Part shown: positions 30,779-42,122 of the stretch, one piece after another | Layout: every line of letters begins with the position of its first letter | Numbering within the stretch: position 1 is the first letter of the stretch | From: Anaerolineae bacterium | Lineage (GTDB): Bacteria > Chloroflexota > Anaerolineae > Aggregatilineales > JAFGMM01 | Assembly: GCA_027494055.1 (NCBI GenBank) | Contig: JAOSJO010000012.1 | Coordinates: forward strand, 744,001-808,000 | DNA length: 64,000 nt | Direction: 5' to 3' | Made by a program: the position numbers and the translations under genes | Notes under the pieces: generated by a model | Database searches by the model: none | What the model saw: the letters and a program-made list of their open reading frames with translations, nothing else | What the model was told of the DNA's origin: nothing

Positions 30779-30877
30779 CCGGGCGCAGCTACCCCTCGGC
30801 GCACAGGGGTTCCTCTACCCCGCGGGCCAATGACATAGCCTATGACTTTGGCATGACCTCTTCCGTAACGTCAGCGA

Positions 30878-32447
30878 CTACGGATGATTGCCCGCACTCT
30901 CGGTGATATAGAGCGTGCCGGACACGCTTGCACCCGCCGCGAAGCTGCCGATCCACACGTCATAACGGCCTGACGCGGGGCTATTGAAGTCTATGGTGGG
31001 ATTCAGCGTGCCAAAGGAATCATCGACGCAGACATAGCTCCCGCCCGGCGTGTTGATAATCATGGTCGAGTCAGCGTTGCCGATGAAATAGAAGCGCAGC
31101 ATCGGGAAGGCGCCCGCCGTATAGTTCACGCTGAAGCTGGGCGCCGAAGTCGCGAACCCGGAGCACCCGCCGCCCAGATATGAGACGTTTGCCGGACCGC
31201 CCGCGGTCATGCCGACGGTGTAGGGATCGGGCACGAAACCTGAAGTCAGGCTGGTCGATCCGAAGACGGGCGGCAGAGAGAAGTTGAGTGTCGCCACAGC
31301 GACCGGCGTCTCGGTCCATGTTGGGGTAACTGTGACGGTAGGGCTGGGCGTCAGTGTCGGCGTGGGAGTCGATGTCGAAGTCGAGGTGGGGGTTGGTGTG
31401 GGCGGTGGCGGAAAACTTGCCAGGGCGATGGCGCTACAGTCGCCCTCTGTGATCACCCGCTCGATCTGATTGGAAACCCAGCCGGCCCGACCATCAAGGT
31501 TGACCTGCCACCACGATGCGTCAAAGTTGCGCCCGGTCACCAAGAGAACCATCCCCGGATTGCCTGCGCCGATAATCGGATGCCCTGTGGTGGGGCCACT
31601 GCGGATATTCACTGCGCCGCCAAACGCGACCTGGCAAGGCCCCGTCGCGCCAGAAGAGGCTTGGGTGGCAATCAGGGTGACAGTCGGAAGCGCGCTGTCC
31701 GGCGGCGGAGTCGGAATCGGCTCAACCTGCTGATCGGTCGTGGGGACCTCGGACCAGTCGAGGAGCGCCTGCTGCGTTGTCTCCCCCGGCTCAAAGACAA
31801 GCTCAAACGTAGTTTGCGCGGGCAGGATCAGCGACACGCCCGGTAGGACACCGCCTCGGACGGTCACCACCTCATTGCCCGTACCGGACCTCGATGAGCG
31901 CAAACGAAGGCAGCGCGCTGGAGTCTGTTGGACCCACAAGGCCGATTGACAATTGCATTTCGCCGGCCAGCTCTGGCGGCTCCAGACTGAAGCGCACGCT
32001 GTCCGTCCCCAGCGTCACTTCTGTCGCACCGACTGCCAGCGGCACGGCGGATTGGGACGTGCTGCTCACCAGAATCAGCAGCTCCCCCTGCACGCTTTCT
32101 GACTGAAGCACGAGCGCGTACTGGCCGCTTTGGGGAGCGCCCGCCACTGTGAACAGGCTGTTTCCATCGGCGTCGAGGGGGAGCGGCGTGGCCTGTTGCA
32201 GGGGATCGAGCAACACAGCCGTGTAGGTGTAGTCAGAGAGCCGCGTGAGACGAATGTCAAATCCGTCCCCCTGACGCACCTCAAAGACTCGGTGCACCGT
32301 CTGGCCGGGCGGGAGGGTTACGATCACCGGGGTGTTGTACTGGATCAGGGTTTGCTCACCGGGCTGTGCATGTGCCACCATCGAAAATGGTTGAAAACCT
32401 ACGACCATTACCAAACCAAGAATGAGCAGCCGTTGTAGGCGTGACAT
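30878..32447 (-). CDS. Secreted protein with SH3b domain, Thr/Pro linker and C-terminal beta domain
   Basis: About 523 residues after a one-base correction near 31878. Signal peptide MSRLQRLLILGLVMVVGFQP...MVAHA-QP, then a beta-rich PPC-like N-terminal region. Next is an SH3b domain (FGGAVNIRSGPTTGHPIIG ... SWWQVNLDGRAGWVSNQIER), a spacer of PTPTSTSTSTPTPT type, and a C-terminal domain of about 140 residues with paired Cys (GGGCSGFATSA, SYVCVDDSFG). It probably binds cell wall or extracellular polymers. It is divergent from the cyclase-like and kinase genes, and the second kinase has the same kind of SH3b modules outside the membrane. Confidence 0.75.
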
Positions 32448-32482
32448 AGGAATACCCTCGCTTAATCAGGAGTTGGGCAAAG

Positions 32483-32510
32483 AGTATAATTGAGATTCGG
32501 TTTTAGGCAA
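32483..32510 (-). promoter_or_regulatory. Promoter of the secreted SH3b protein gene
   Basis: TTGCCT (32510-32505) and TATACT (32488-32483) on the minus strand with a 16-base spacer, about 36 bases before the ATG at 32447. Confidence 0.45.
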
Positions 32511-32631
32511 ACCGCCAACCATTGGCCTCCCTGCCTGCCGTTGCGCCGCCGGCCAGGAGCGCCAGCGCCGGCTGCGGGAAATGGTACAATAAACGTGCTG
32601 CTCGTGAATACGCGCCCAAGGGAAGTGGATC

Positions 32632-33949
32632 GTGGACAAACGGATCCGCCTGACGCATAGTTTCCCTGCCGACCTCGCACGTCAAGTGCGGATCCAGTGG
32701 CCCACGCTGCCGAAGAGTCCGCCCCCCTTGCCTGATGAGTCTCTCCTGCAGACTCTCATCGAGACGGCCTATCTTGCAAGCATGGAAACGGAGGAGGCCC
32801 GTTCTCTGCGGTTTACGCTCTGTTGCACGGCCAGTTCTATGGATGCGCCCGCGCAGGGTCAAGGCGGTGCGGTTGAGGCCTGGCCCTTCGCGAAAGATCG
32901 CACCTTCAGCGCTCAGGAGATTCGACGCCTGTCGGTTGCCACGAATGTCGACACGTCCGCGCTGTGGGTGCAGTTTTCGGATAACGCGCAGGAACCTCTG
33001 ACCATTCACGGGCTGCTCAATCTCGGTATGCCGTGGACGAGTGCGCCCAATGCCTTTGCCTACTATTATGATTCGCTCCCGGAAGCGCTTCTTCTGCGCG
33101 TTGAGGCGCCGGGCCAGATTGCCGTCTACTGCGGTGAAAGCCTCGTCGCCTCTCTGAAGTCGGGCCGCATACAGGTCGAGAACCAGCTCGCGACACACGA
33201 CCTTGTCGCCATCGACCCGATTCTGCGCGAGGGGCACAGCGTTTTGCGAGAGCAAATCCCGGCTCCCAGCCGAGCGGTTGAACGGAACTGGGAGCAGTAC
33301 GAGTGGCTTTCTTATGTGAACACCGTCCTCGCAGTCGTCAGCGCGATTCAGCGCAGCGGCCATGGTGGCGCGCTCATCCTGGCCCGCATGGGATCCCGGT
33401 TCACCAGCGACGACTACGTGAGAATCAAATACCGTCTCGCGGGTGGGGCCGCCCATCTCTCCAGCCGTTTTGTGCAGTTCGTGAGCCAGCATCACCGGTA
33501 CATGGATGTCGTTTCGCTCGCCAAGCGCGCCAGCGACTCCCCCGTGGTGCAAAGGCAGCTACTGACCGACTATCTCATTCGAGACGCCCTGCATCGGCTT
33601 GCAGAAGCCTGCGCGTTTGTCGGCAATCTTGCGTCCACAGACGGGGGCGCTGGTCATGCGCGCGGACTTCACCGTTGAGGGCTTCGGCGCAGAAATCTTG
33701 CTCGACAAGGCCCGGCGCGTAACCGTCTACGCCCCAGACGACGAAGACACGCGGGGGATGACCGTAATGGACAGCGAGCAGTTTGGCATGCGCCATCGCT
33801 CGGCGATCCGACTCTGTGGCAGCGTCCCCGACGTGGCGGTCATCGTCGTCTCACAAGACGGCGGCGTCAGCCTGGTGTGGAACCAGGACGGCAAGGCCTG
33901 CTTCAAGACCGGGATCAGCATCAGCCATTCCGGTATGCTCATCGGCTGA
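32632..33949 (+). CDS. Diadenylate cyclase (DAC)-like protein with N-terminal sensor region (DACNV-like)
   Basis: About 439 residues, GTG start. Residues about 1-330 form a soluble region without a recognised catalytic motif. The last 100 residues carry both DAC motifs: after removing one G from the G5 run near 33642-33646 the sequence is ASTDGALVMRADFTVEGFG (DGA), followed by DSEQFGMRHRSAIRL (RHR) and DVAVIVVSQDGGVSL. This matches the DisA_N fold that makes c-di-AMP, with GMRHR in place of the usual GTRHR. The N-terminal part resembles the sensor region called DACNV. It lies directly upstream of two receptor kinases on the same strand. Actual cyclase activity is not established. Confidence 0.68.
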
Positions 33950-33962
33950 CGCCTTCAGGCGG

Positions 33963-33991
33963 TTGTGGAAAACGCTCCATGAACATACAAT
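33963..33991 (+). promoter_or_regulatory. Promoter of the first receptor kinase gene
   Basis: TTGTGG (33963-33968) and TACAAT (33986-33991) with a 17-base spacer, in the 119-base gap after the cyclase-like gene. Confidence 0.45.
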
Positions 33992-34068
33992 TAAGTCTGG
34001 CTGCGGGAGCTAAACTTTTCTCGGACAGCGACAACGTTCTCTTTGCCCTGCGGAGAGGGTAGGCACAC

Positions 34069-36978
34069 GTGGCTGAAGACCCCCTGATTGGGCGCCAGCT
34101 CGCCAACTACCAGATTGTGCGTCTGATCGGCCACGGCGGTATGGCCCAGGTCTATTATGGCTGGGACGTGCGCCTTGAGCGCCCGGTTGCCATCAAGGTC
34201 ATTGATGCGCGCTACCGTGGCAACCCGGCCTATGCACAGCGTTTTGTGAATGAGGCGCGCGTCGTTGCGACCTGGCGGCATGAGCACATCGTCCAGGTCT
34301 ACTATGCTGACGAGGACGACGGGCTGTATTACTTCGTCATGGAGTTCGTCGATGGGTACAGCCTGGCTGAAGTCCTCGCCCAGTACCGCGCACAAGGGCG
34401 CCTCCTGTCGCTTGATGAAGCGCTCCGGATTGGGTTCGCCGTAGCCGGCGCGCTCGATTACGCGCACCAGCGCGGCGTGATCCACCGCGATGTAAAACCC
34501 TCGAACATCATGCTCGCCAATGATGGCCGCGTGATTCTCACCGACTTTGGCCTGGCGCTGGACCTGCACCAGGGGTCGATGGGTGAGGTCTTTGGCACCC
34601 CGCATTACATCTCTCCCGAACAGGCGCGCCGGTCGGCCAGCGCTGTGCCGCAGTCCGATGTGTATTCTCTCGGCGTCGTCCTGTTCGAGATGCTGACCGG
34701 CGTGGTTCCCTTCGACGATCCGTCGCCCACCAGTGTGGCGCTGCAACACATCACGACGCCACCCCCCTCGCCGCGCGGGATCAACCCCGCCCTATCCGGA
34801 GCACACCGAAGCGGTCATCCTGACGGCGCTGAGCAAGACCCCTGCCGAGCGATACCAGACCGCAGGCGAGCTGCTCGACGCGCTTGCGCGGACGTTGCCG
34901 GTCTCCCAGGCTTCCCTCGCCACGAAGCCACAGCCCACAGACGCGCCACGCAGGTACGTTGATTCAACGCTATCGCGCGGGATGGGCATTCCAGGCATCG
35001 CGTCCCCAACGCGCGGAGACACGCAGAAGCGGCGCAATCGGTGGGTTCTCTACGGCGTGGCCACGCTTCTGACTGTGACTGTGCTGGTGGTCGTTCTCAA
35101 TATGTTGCTGAGCGGGAACCGCGATGACGGCGCTGCCGGCGCACAGACCGCCGCCGCAATCGCAGCGCAGACAACGCCGTCATCGAGTCCTCAATATGAA
35201 CAGACGGTGGAAGCGCGACTGACCCAGGTTGCCGGCGAGACGCTCACTGCGGCTGCGCCGACCCTGACGCCGACGGACACGCCCTCACCGACCGCCTCCT
35301 TGACTGCTTCACACACGCCGACAGACACACCTACGGCCTCAGCGAGTCCGAGCGTAACGCCAACGGCCACATCGACGCCCACGCCCACGGCGACGGCGAC
35401 CGCAACCGATACCCCGACGAGCACACCGACTGCCACGCTGACGCATACGCCGACCCCAACGGCTACGGACACACTCACGCCGACATCGACCGCGACGCCG
35501 TCAGACACGCCCACACTGACCCCCGATGTCGTCACAGAGGCCGCCATCTTGCTGGCGCAGACCGTCGAAGCGATCGCGGCAGCGCAGACCGCCGAGGCAG
35601 AAGCCTGGACGCACACGCCCACCCCTGACCTGACGCAGACGTTGGACGCGATCCTGGCCGCAATTGCGCATGAGACGGCGACGGCTGCGGCGTGGACTGA
35701 CACGCCCACGCCAACAGCAACTTCCACAGATACGCCAACGCCGACCGATACGGCCTCGCCCACCGCCACGCCATCGCCCTCACCCACCGCGACCGCGACG
35801 CCAACGATCACACGCACGCCATCCGTTACCCCGACGGCGACAAACACGTTCACCCCGACGGCGACGGCAACGCCTTCAATGACGCCGCTTCCGGTCGAGA
35901 GGTTGCTCTATGTAGGCGACTTCGAGGAAAGCGACGCGCTCGCCGGCTGGGACTACGACCCGGCAGCGTGGACCGTGCGCGAGGAGGGCGGCAACCAGTA
36001 CCTCGCGGCGACCGGCGCCGCGCCGGACCTGGCAGTGGTGATGGGGCAGGCGTTTGGCGAATGGGCGCCGTTCGAGACAGAGGGGTTGCTCATCCGTGTC
36101 CGGTTCCGCTTTCCTCAGCGTTTCATGAGAGGGCGACTCATTCTGGAGGGCACACAGAGAAGCTATGCCGTGCGTTTGGTCCCCACCAACGCCACGAGTG
36201 TTACGGTCAGCCTGAACCAGCTCACGGCGCCGGGGGCGTTCACAGACCTCAATGGGGGACGGTTGCGGTGACCTGGCCCGCACCTGCTGAGGAAAACGCC
36301 TGGCACGAACTGATCGTGTGGGCCAGGAACCGATCCATCGCCGTCTACATCGACAAGCATCCCGGCATCGTATGGAATCAGGCCGAGCTGGCCCAGATCA
36401 CGCGCATTGCCTTCCAGGGTGAGGGGCCGAACGGCTGGCAGCTCGATGACCTGCATATCCTGTCGCCGGAACCGGCAAGCACGGCCTTCGAAGGCCCCCA
36501 ATGGCCGGAGACCTGGCAGCGCTCCGCCGCCGGCAGTGCGGACTTGTTCCGCGAGCAGGGCAAGGACAACCACGCGGCGCTGCTGCGCGCAGGCAGCGTG
36601 ACCCTGGATACGCTCGTGGATAATGTCGTGTTCTCCTGCCGGTACCAGGTTCGGGCTGGAGGCTTTATGCTCCGCCTGCGTGACAGTGCAAGTGGGGCCT
36701 ATGTGCTCGATCTCGATGGCGGACATCTCCGCGTGTTGCAGGCCGGCAGTGATGGTCAGACAACCGAAATGGGCGTCTACCAGTGGTTCTACGGCTTCAA
36801 CCTCTGGTACAGCCTGACGGTCGAGATGCGGGGCGAGCGCCTCCGCGTCTACCAGAGCGGGGTGCTCACTCACGACGGGGCGGCCACTCGCCCGCCGGGC
36901 GCAGGGCGAATTGAGTTTGTGCTTGACGGTGCAGATACGCTCTGGCTCGACGACTGCGTCGTCTTTCAACTGCCCTAG
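34069..36978 (+). CDS. Transmembrane Ser/Thr protein kinase with LamG-like ectodomain
   Basis: About 969 residues, GTG start. Cytoplasmic PknB-type kinase at residues about 12-270: [13 protein letters not shown] (P-loop), VAIKVID (Lys), [13 protein letters not shown] (catalytic loop), LTDFGLALD, and ISPEQA in place of APE. One membrane helix follows ([21 protein letters not shown], about 325-345). An outer stalk of about 250 residues is rich in TPTATPTDTP repeats, interrupted by [17 protein letters not shown] helices. Then come two concanavalin/LamG-like modules ([19 protein letters not shown] ... ; [19 protein letters not shown] ... [19 protein letters not shown]). Frame changes near 34797 and 36257 cancel each other. 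The ligand is probably a glycan or polymer (inference). Confidence 0.88.
35254..35898 (+). repeat. Low-complexity Thr/Pro-coding tract
   Basis: Degenerate ACGCC/ACCGA-type hexamer repeats encode the Thr/Pro stalk of the kinase. The tract is interrupted at about 35523-35700 by an Ala/Glu-rich segment. It is coding, not an array of direct repeats with spacers. Confidence 0.8.
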
Positions 36979-37029
36979 CGAGCGGCGCGGCCTGGCTGAT
37001 TGACGGATCGGGTAGGGAAAGAGGCTGTC

Positions 37030-39293
37030 ATGGACGCGCGTAGCGGCGACACCTTGCTCGGACAACGGTTGGATGAATACCGTCTTGACACACTGTTGGG
37101 GCAGGGCGGTATGGCGCGCGTCTACCGGGGCGTGGACGTGCATCTTGAGCGCTATGTCGCCATCAAAGTGATCGACGCGCCGTTTCGTTCGGACCCGGAG
37201 TACATACGCCGCTTCGAACGCGAAGCGCAGGCGATTGCGCGCCTGGATCACCCCAACATCGTCACGTTGTATCGCTATGGCGAGGCGCAGGGCCTGCTTT
37301 ACATGGCGATGCAGTACGTCGAGGGCACAGACCTGAGCAAAGTCCTGAAGAACTATCGAGATGACGGGGAGTATATCGACCCTGGAGATGCCGTCCGAAT
37401 CGTGCGCGAGGTGTGCGCGGCGCTCGATTACGCGCACGCCCACGGCGTCATCCACCGCGACGTGAAACCTTCTAACATCCTGCTTGACCAGCAGGGTGTT
37501 GTTCACCTGACCGATTTTGGGCTGGCGCTGCTCGAAGAGTTGGGTACGCGCGGCGACGTCTTTGGCACGCCGCACTACATCGCGCCGGAGCAGGCCGTCT
37601 CGTCCAGCGCGGTCGTACCACAAAGCGATTTCTACGCGGTCGGCGTCATCCTGTATGAGATGTTCACCGGTCAAATTCCGTTCGACGCCGACACGCCGAT
37701 GGACATCGCGGTGAAACACATGACCGAGCCGGTGGTGCCGCCCGGCGAGATACGGCCTGAGATCAACCCTGAGTTGGAATCCGTCATCTTCAAGGCGCTG
37801 AGCAAGAGCGCAGAAGACCGCTATGATACGGGCGCTGCCCTTGCCGGGGCCGTCGATCAGGCCGTGCGGCGCGGCGCGGGCGAGCGCAGACCGCTTTCGG
37901 TCACGCCCCGGCCAACCCGCTCGCTACCAGATCTGGTTTCGGTCGCAATGGCCGAGAACCCGCTCCCGCCGGTGGACTCAGTAGTTTCAACCCCACTTGG
38001 GCGCGGCGCTGATCAAACGCCCGCGCCGGCGACACCGCGCACCGCCCAGACGGCGACCCCAGGCATACAACCACCGCAGCGCGCGCCCGACCAGAGGCGC
38101 CATCCCGCGCGATTGCCTCTGTTTGCCGGCCTGACGGCAACCGGCTTCTTGCTGGTGTTCATCGTTGCGATTGTGGTGACGCTGAGCAGCGGTGGCGAAC
38201 CCCCGGCGGCGGCGTTGCGCTCAACCTCACGGAACTCGCCACGCCGGATATTGAGCAGACGGTAGCTGCCAGACTGACCACAATCGCCGACGCCGAAACT
38301 GCGACGCGAGACGCGCAAACAGCGCTGACTGAGACGGCTGCAGCGCCTACGCCGACTGCGACAGAAACAGCAACCCGCACTCCGACGCCAACGGTCACGC
38401 CCGTTCCATCACGCACCCCGCATGTCGAGCAAACGGAAAACGCACGCCTCACCGAAATCGCTGCCGAGACTCTGACCGTCGTCGCCCAACAGGTCGCACG
38501 CCCGACTCAGATGGTCGCGTTCACCCCTTCCAAAACCTCGACGCCATCGCCCATGCCGACACTGGCGGCCACTGCAACCGTAAGGGTTCAGGTTTCGCCC
38601 ACCGACACAGCGCGCCCTTCTGTCGCGCCATCACACAGCCCGACGGCGGACTTAACAGACTCCGCCGCCGTGGCGGATGTCACGCGCACGCAAGAACGCA
38701 CACCGACGCCGTTCACGCCGCCGATAGACTGTCCAGGCGCACCGCCAAGCCGGCTCGCCATTGGCGGCGCCGGGGGCACGGTCGGCCATGGTCGCGGCGT
38801 CTATGAGCGCCCCGGAGGGCGGCTCATGCGGACCCTGCTTGAGAGTTCCCCGTTCCTGGTTGAGGGCGGTCCAGAGTGTGTGAACCGGCAGGTCTGGTGG
38901 CAGATTCGGACACGCAACGGCATCGTGGGCTGGATCTCAGAGGGCATGGTGGGCGATTACTTCGCCGAGGCCTGCCCATTGTCGGCGGTGGGCGCATATG
39001 AACTCTCATGCCCGGCGGCGAATCCGTCGCGTCTGCGCACCGATCAGTCGCACCTGATGAGCTGGATCAGAGGGCTGCGGATGCGGGCCGAGCCTGGCCT
39101 GAGCGCGCCGCAGCTTGACAGCCTGGCATATCGTGAAGTCGTTGACGTGATCGGTGGACCAGCTTGCGCTGATGGCCTGATCTGGTGGAATGTGCGGGTC
39201 CCCGACCGAGGGTCATCCGGCTGGATCGCAGAGGCGTCCCTGGAGAACTGGCTTACGATACCGGAGCCGTGGCTGGCCTGCACAGGCGAATAA
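37030..39293 (+). CDS. Transmembrane Ser/Thr protein kinase with two SH3b ectodomain modules
   Basis: About 754 residues. Kinase at residues about 15-275: [49 protein letters not shown] Pro-rich juxtamembrane stretch is followed by the helix LFAGLTATGFLLVFIVAIVV (about 375-395), a Thr/Pro and Ala/Glu-rich stalk, and two SH3b-type modules (about 38741-38980: RGVYERPGGRLMRTLLE ... QVWWQIRTRNGIVGWISEG; about 39000-39280: MRAEPGLSAPQLDSLAYREV ... DGLIWWNVRVPDRGSSGWIA). One frame change near 38200-38210. It lies 51 bases after the first kinase and its kinase domain is clearly related to it. SH3b modules suggest cell-wall sensing. Confidence 0.88.
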
Positions 39294-39319
39294 GCCGTGC
39301 CCGTGCGCAGGGGGCGGCG

Positions 39320-40615
39320 TCACAGGGCCTTGAAGACACTCTGCGTCGCCGCAAGCGTCGCCTCAATATCGTCATCGCTGTGTGCGCTGCTGAGGAAGCC
39401 CGCCTCGAACTGGCTGGGGGCAAAGTAGAACCCACGCGCCAGCATGGCGTGAAAGAAGCTGGCATAGCGCCGCGTGTCCGCGTGCGCCTTGGCGCTGGCG
39501 TAATCCGTGATCGCCGCGCCGCGTTCTTCCAGGAAGTAGACGCCAAACATCGTCCCCACGTGCCCAACCTGCACCGGCAGGCCGGCCGCCTCGGCAGCGG
39601 CCTCAATGCCTCTCGCCAGTTGGGAGGTCCGGCGCGCAATGGCGTCGAACACGCCGGGCGCCCGCAACGTCCGGATCGTGGTGTGGCCGGCGGCCATCGC
39701 CAGCGGATTGCCGGAGAGCGTGCCCGCCTGGTACATCGGCCCGGCCGGCGCGACATGTTGCATGATCTCACGCTTGCCGCCGTAAGCGCCCACCGGCAGC
39801 CCGCCGCCGATCACCTTGCCGAGACAGGTCAGGTCGGGGTTGAGGTTCCATAGCGCCTGCGCGCCGCCTGGCGCAACGCGGAAGCCGGTCATCACCTCGT
39901 CCAGGATGAAGAGCGCGCCGAACGCGCGGCAAAGCGCCTGCAACCCCGGCAGGAAGCCCGGTTGCGGCGTCACGAAGCCCATGTTGGCGGCGATGGGTTC
40001 CACGATGACGCCGGCGATCTGGTCAGGGTACTGCTCGAAGAGTTGCCGCACCGTATCGAGATCGTTGTACGGCGCGGTGAGCGTGTCGGCAGCCGTTGCG
40101 GCGGGCACGCCCGGCGAGTCGGGCAGGCCCAGCGTGGCGACGCCGCTCCCTGCCTGCACGAGCAGCATATCGGCGTGGCCGTGGTAGCACCCGGCGAACT
40201 TGACGATCTTCTCCCGCCCGGTGCAGGCGCGGGCAAGCCTCAGCGCGCTCATCGTCGCCTCGGTGCCGCTGTTGACAAAGCGCACCATCTCCACCGAGGG
40301 CACCGTCTCGATGACGAGCCGGGCCAGCGCGTTTTCGCGCGCGGTCGGCGCGCCGTAGCTCGTGCCGCGCGTCACGGCCTCCTGCAACGCGGCGACGACC
40401 GCCGCGTGTGCGTGCCCCAGGATCAGCGGCCCCCACGAGAGCACGTAATCGACGTAGCGGTTCCCATCTGCGTCCCAGATGCAGGCCCCTTCCCCCCGAT
40501 CAATGAAGCGGGGCGCGCCGCCCACACTCTGGAACGCGCGCACCGGGCTGTTGACGCCGCCGGGAATCAACTGCTGCGCTTCCGCGAAAAGTGCTTCCGA
40601 TTTAGCCGTCTTCAC
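39320..40615 (-). CDS. hemL: Glutamate-1-semialdehyde 2,1-aminomutase
   Basis: 431 residues, intact. Converts glutamate-1-semialdehyde to 5-aminolevulinate, the step after HemA. PLP Lys in [20 protein letters not shown]; other family segments are [36 protein letters not shown] and [18 protein letters not shown]. Last gene of the haem operon, 6 bases after the oxidase gene. Its tail faces the second kinase gene. Confidence 0.96.
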   Translation of the reverse strand: MKTAKSEALFAEAQQLIPGGVNSPVRAFQSVGGAPRFIDRGEGACIWDADGNRYVDYVLSWGPLILGHAHAAVVAALQEAVTRGTSYGAPTARENALARLVIETVPSVEMVRFVNSGTEATMSALRLARACTGREKIVKFAGCYHGHADMLLVQAGSGVATLGLPDSPGVPAATAADTLTAPYNDLDTVRQLFEQYPDQIAGVIVEPIAANMGFVTPQPGFLPGLQALCRAFGALFILDEVMTGFRVAPGGAQALWNLNPDLTCLGKVIGGGLPVGAYGGKREIMQHVAPAGPMYQAGTLSGNPLAMAAGHTTIRTLRAPGVFDAIARRTSQLARGIEAAAEAAGLPVQVGHVGTMFGVYFLEERGAAITDYASAKAHADTRRYASFFHAMLARGFYFAPSQFEAGFLSSAHSDDDIEATLAATQSVFKAL

Positions 40616-40621
40616 TGGTTG

Positions 40622-42122
40622 TTATCCTTGTATCGTCTGCTTGACGAGCGCGGCAACCGCCTGCTGCGCTGTCTCCTGCGCCTGGCGCACGCAGTCTGAG
40701 ATGCCGATGCCCCGGTAGGGGCTGCCTGTGACGTACACGCCCGCCGGCAGCGCCGCCTCGATGGCGGCCACGCGGTCCAGGTGACCCACGTCGTACTGCG
40801 GGTTGGCCTGCTGCCAGCGATAGATGCGGTGAAACAGTGGCGCGGCGTCGATGCCCAGCATCGACCGCAACTCCCCGCGCACTGTCGCCAGGAGCGCGGC
40901 GTCGTCGAGCGCCATCGACTGCGGGCTGCGCGAGCCGCCGAAGAAAACGCGCAGCAGCGCGTAACCCGCCGGCGCGCGGTGGCTGAACTTGGTTGAGGTC
41001 CACGTCACGGCGTTGACCGGTCGCCGCTCGCTGCGCGGGATCACCAGCCCGAAGCCGTCGAGCGGGTGATGGATGTCCGCGCGGCGGTAGGCGAGCGAGA
41101 CCGTTCCCGTGCTGACATACCGGATCGCGTCAAGCGGGGCGGCGGCCTCTGGCGCGAGCGCGCGCAGCACGCCGGCGGCGACATAAGACGGCGTAGCGAG
41201 GACCACCGCGTCGGCGCGCAGCCGGGAACCATCCTCCAGCGTCAGGGTGTACGCGCCACCGTCCGCGCGCGCGAGGGCTTCCACGCCCGCGTTCAGGCGC
41301 AGGTCGCCGGCGAGCCGGGATACCAGCGCATCGACCAGCTCCTGCGCGCCACGCGCGAACGACATGAAGAGACTCGGCGGCGCGTTGCCGGCTTGGGGCG
41401 CGGAGGCGCGCGCACGCTGGGCGGCCAGCATCCCGCGCGTGAGGCTGCCGTGCTTCGCCTCCAGCGCGCGGAAGCGCGGGAACGTGGCGAGCAGGCTCTG
41501 GCGCTCAGCCTCGGCGTTGTAGATGCCCGCCATCAGCGGCTCGGCGATCTTGTCCAGCGCCTCCGCGCCGAGCCGCCGCCGCACGAAATCGGCCAGCGTC
41601 TCATCCTGGCCGTCGCGCTTCGGCGGGATGAACAGCTCCAGCGCCATGCGGAGCTTGCCGAGGGGCGAGATCAGCGGCGAGAGCGCGAAGGGCATGAATC
41701 GGGTCGGCACAATCAGCAGCACGCCATCCGGCAGGGGGGACAGGCCGGCCCTTGCTGAGCACGTATGTCTTGCGCAGGTGGTCATTCGTGCCCAGCAACC
41801 GGTCGTCCATGCCCAGCTCGCGCGCCAACTGCAAGGCCCAGGGCTTCTGGGTGAAGAACGAGTCCGGGCCGCCCTCGATGACAAACGGCGCGTCGCCAAA
41901 CCCGGCCACCTGCTCGCTGATGATCTTCCCGCCCCAGCGGTCGGACGCTTCGAGCACGGTGTAGCGCAGGTTCAGCCCGGCCCGCTCGGCCTCGCGTTCG
42001 AGGTACCACGCTGCGCTGAGGCCGGCGATGCCGCCGCCGACAATGGCGACGCGCGCCGCCGGGTGCACACCGTCGGTGTGCGTGGGGCTATCTCGGCGCG
42101 TTGTGTCTGTGAGTGTGCTCAT
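40622..42122 (-). CDS. hemY: HemY-type FAD oxidase (coproporphyrinogen III oxidase CgoX or protoporphyrinogen oxidase)
   Basis: About 500 residues. FAD dinucleotide fold VAIVGGGIAGLSAAWYLERE, then WGGKIISEQVAGF and GGPDSFFTQKPWALQLAREL, and the C-terminal FAD contact VYVTGSPYRGIGISDCVRQA. One base too many in the G6 run near 41735-41740 splits the gene; the corrected joint is SKGRPVPLPDGVLLIVPTRF. ATG at 42122 overlaps the hemE end by 35 bases; a GTG at 42068 would avoid overlap. Because HemQ and ferrochelatase are in the same operon and no HemN/HemF is present, it most likely oxidises coproporphyrinogen III (CgoX role). Confidence 0.88.

Noticed and set aside
35254..35898. Repeated ACGCC/ACCGA units that look like a repeat array
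   Set aside because: They are in-frame Thr/Pro codons of the kinase stalk without regular spacers, so not CRISPR or a tandem-repeat locus.
40622..42122. Reading the oxidase as evidence for the classical protoporphyrin pathway
   Set aside because: No HemN/HemF lies in the operon, while HemQ does. HemY-type enzymes in such operons act on coproporphyrinogen III, so the classical route is less likely.
42088..42122. Programmed frameshift or fusion between hemE and hemY because they overlap by 35 bases
   Set aside because: A GTG start at 42068 removes the overlap, and simple translational coupling explains the arrangement.
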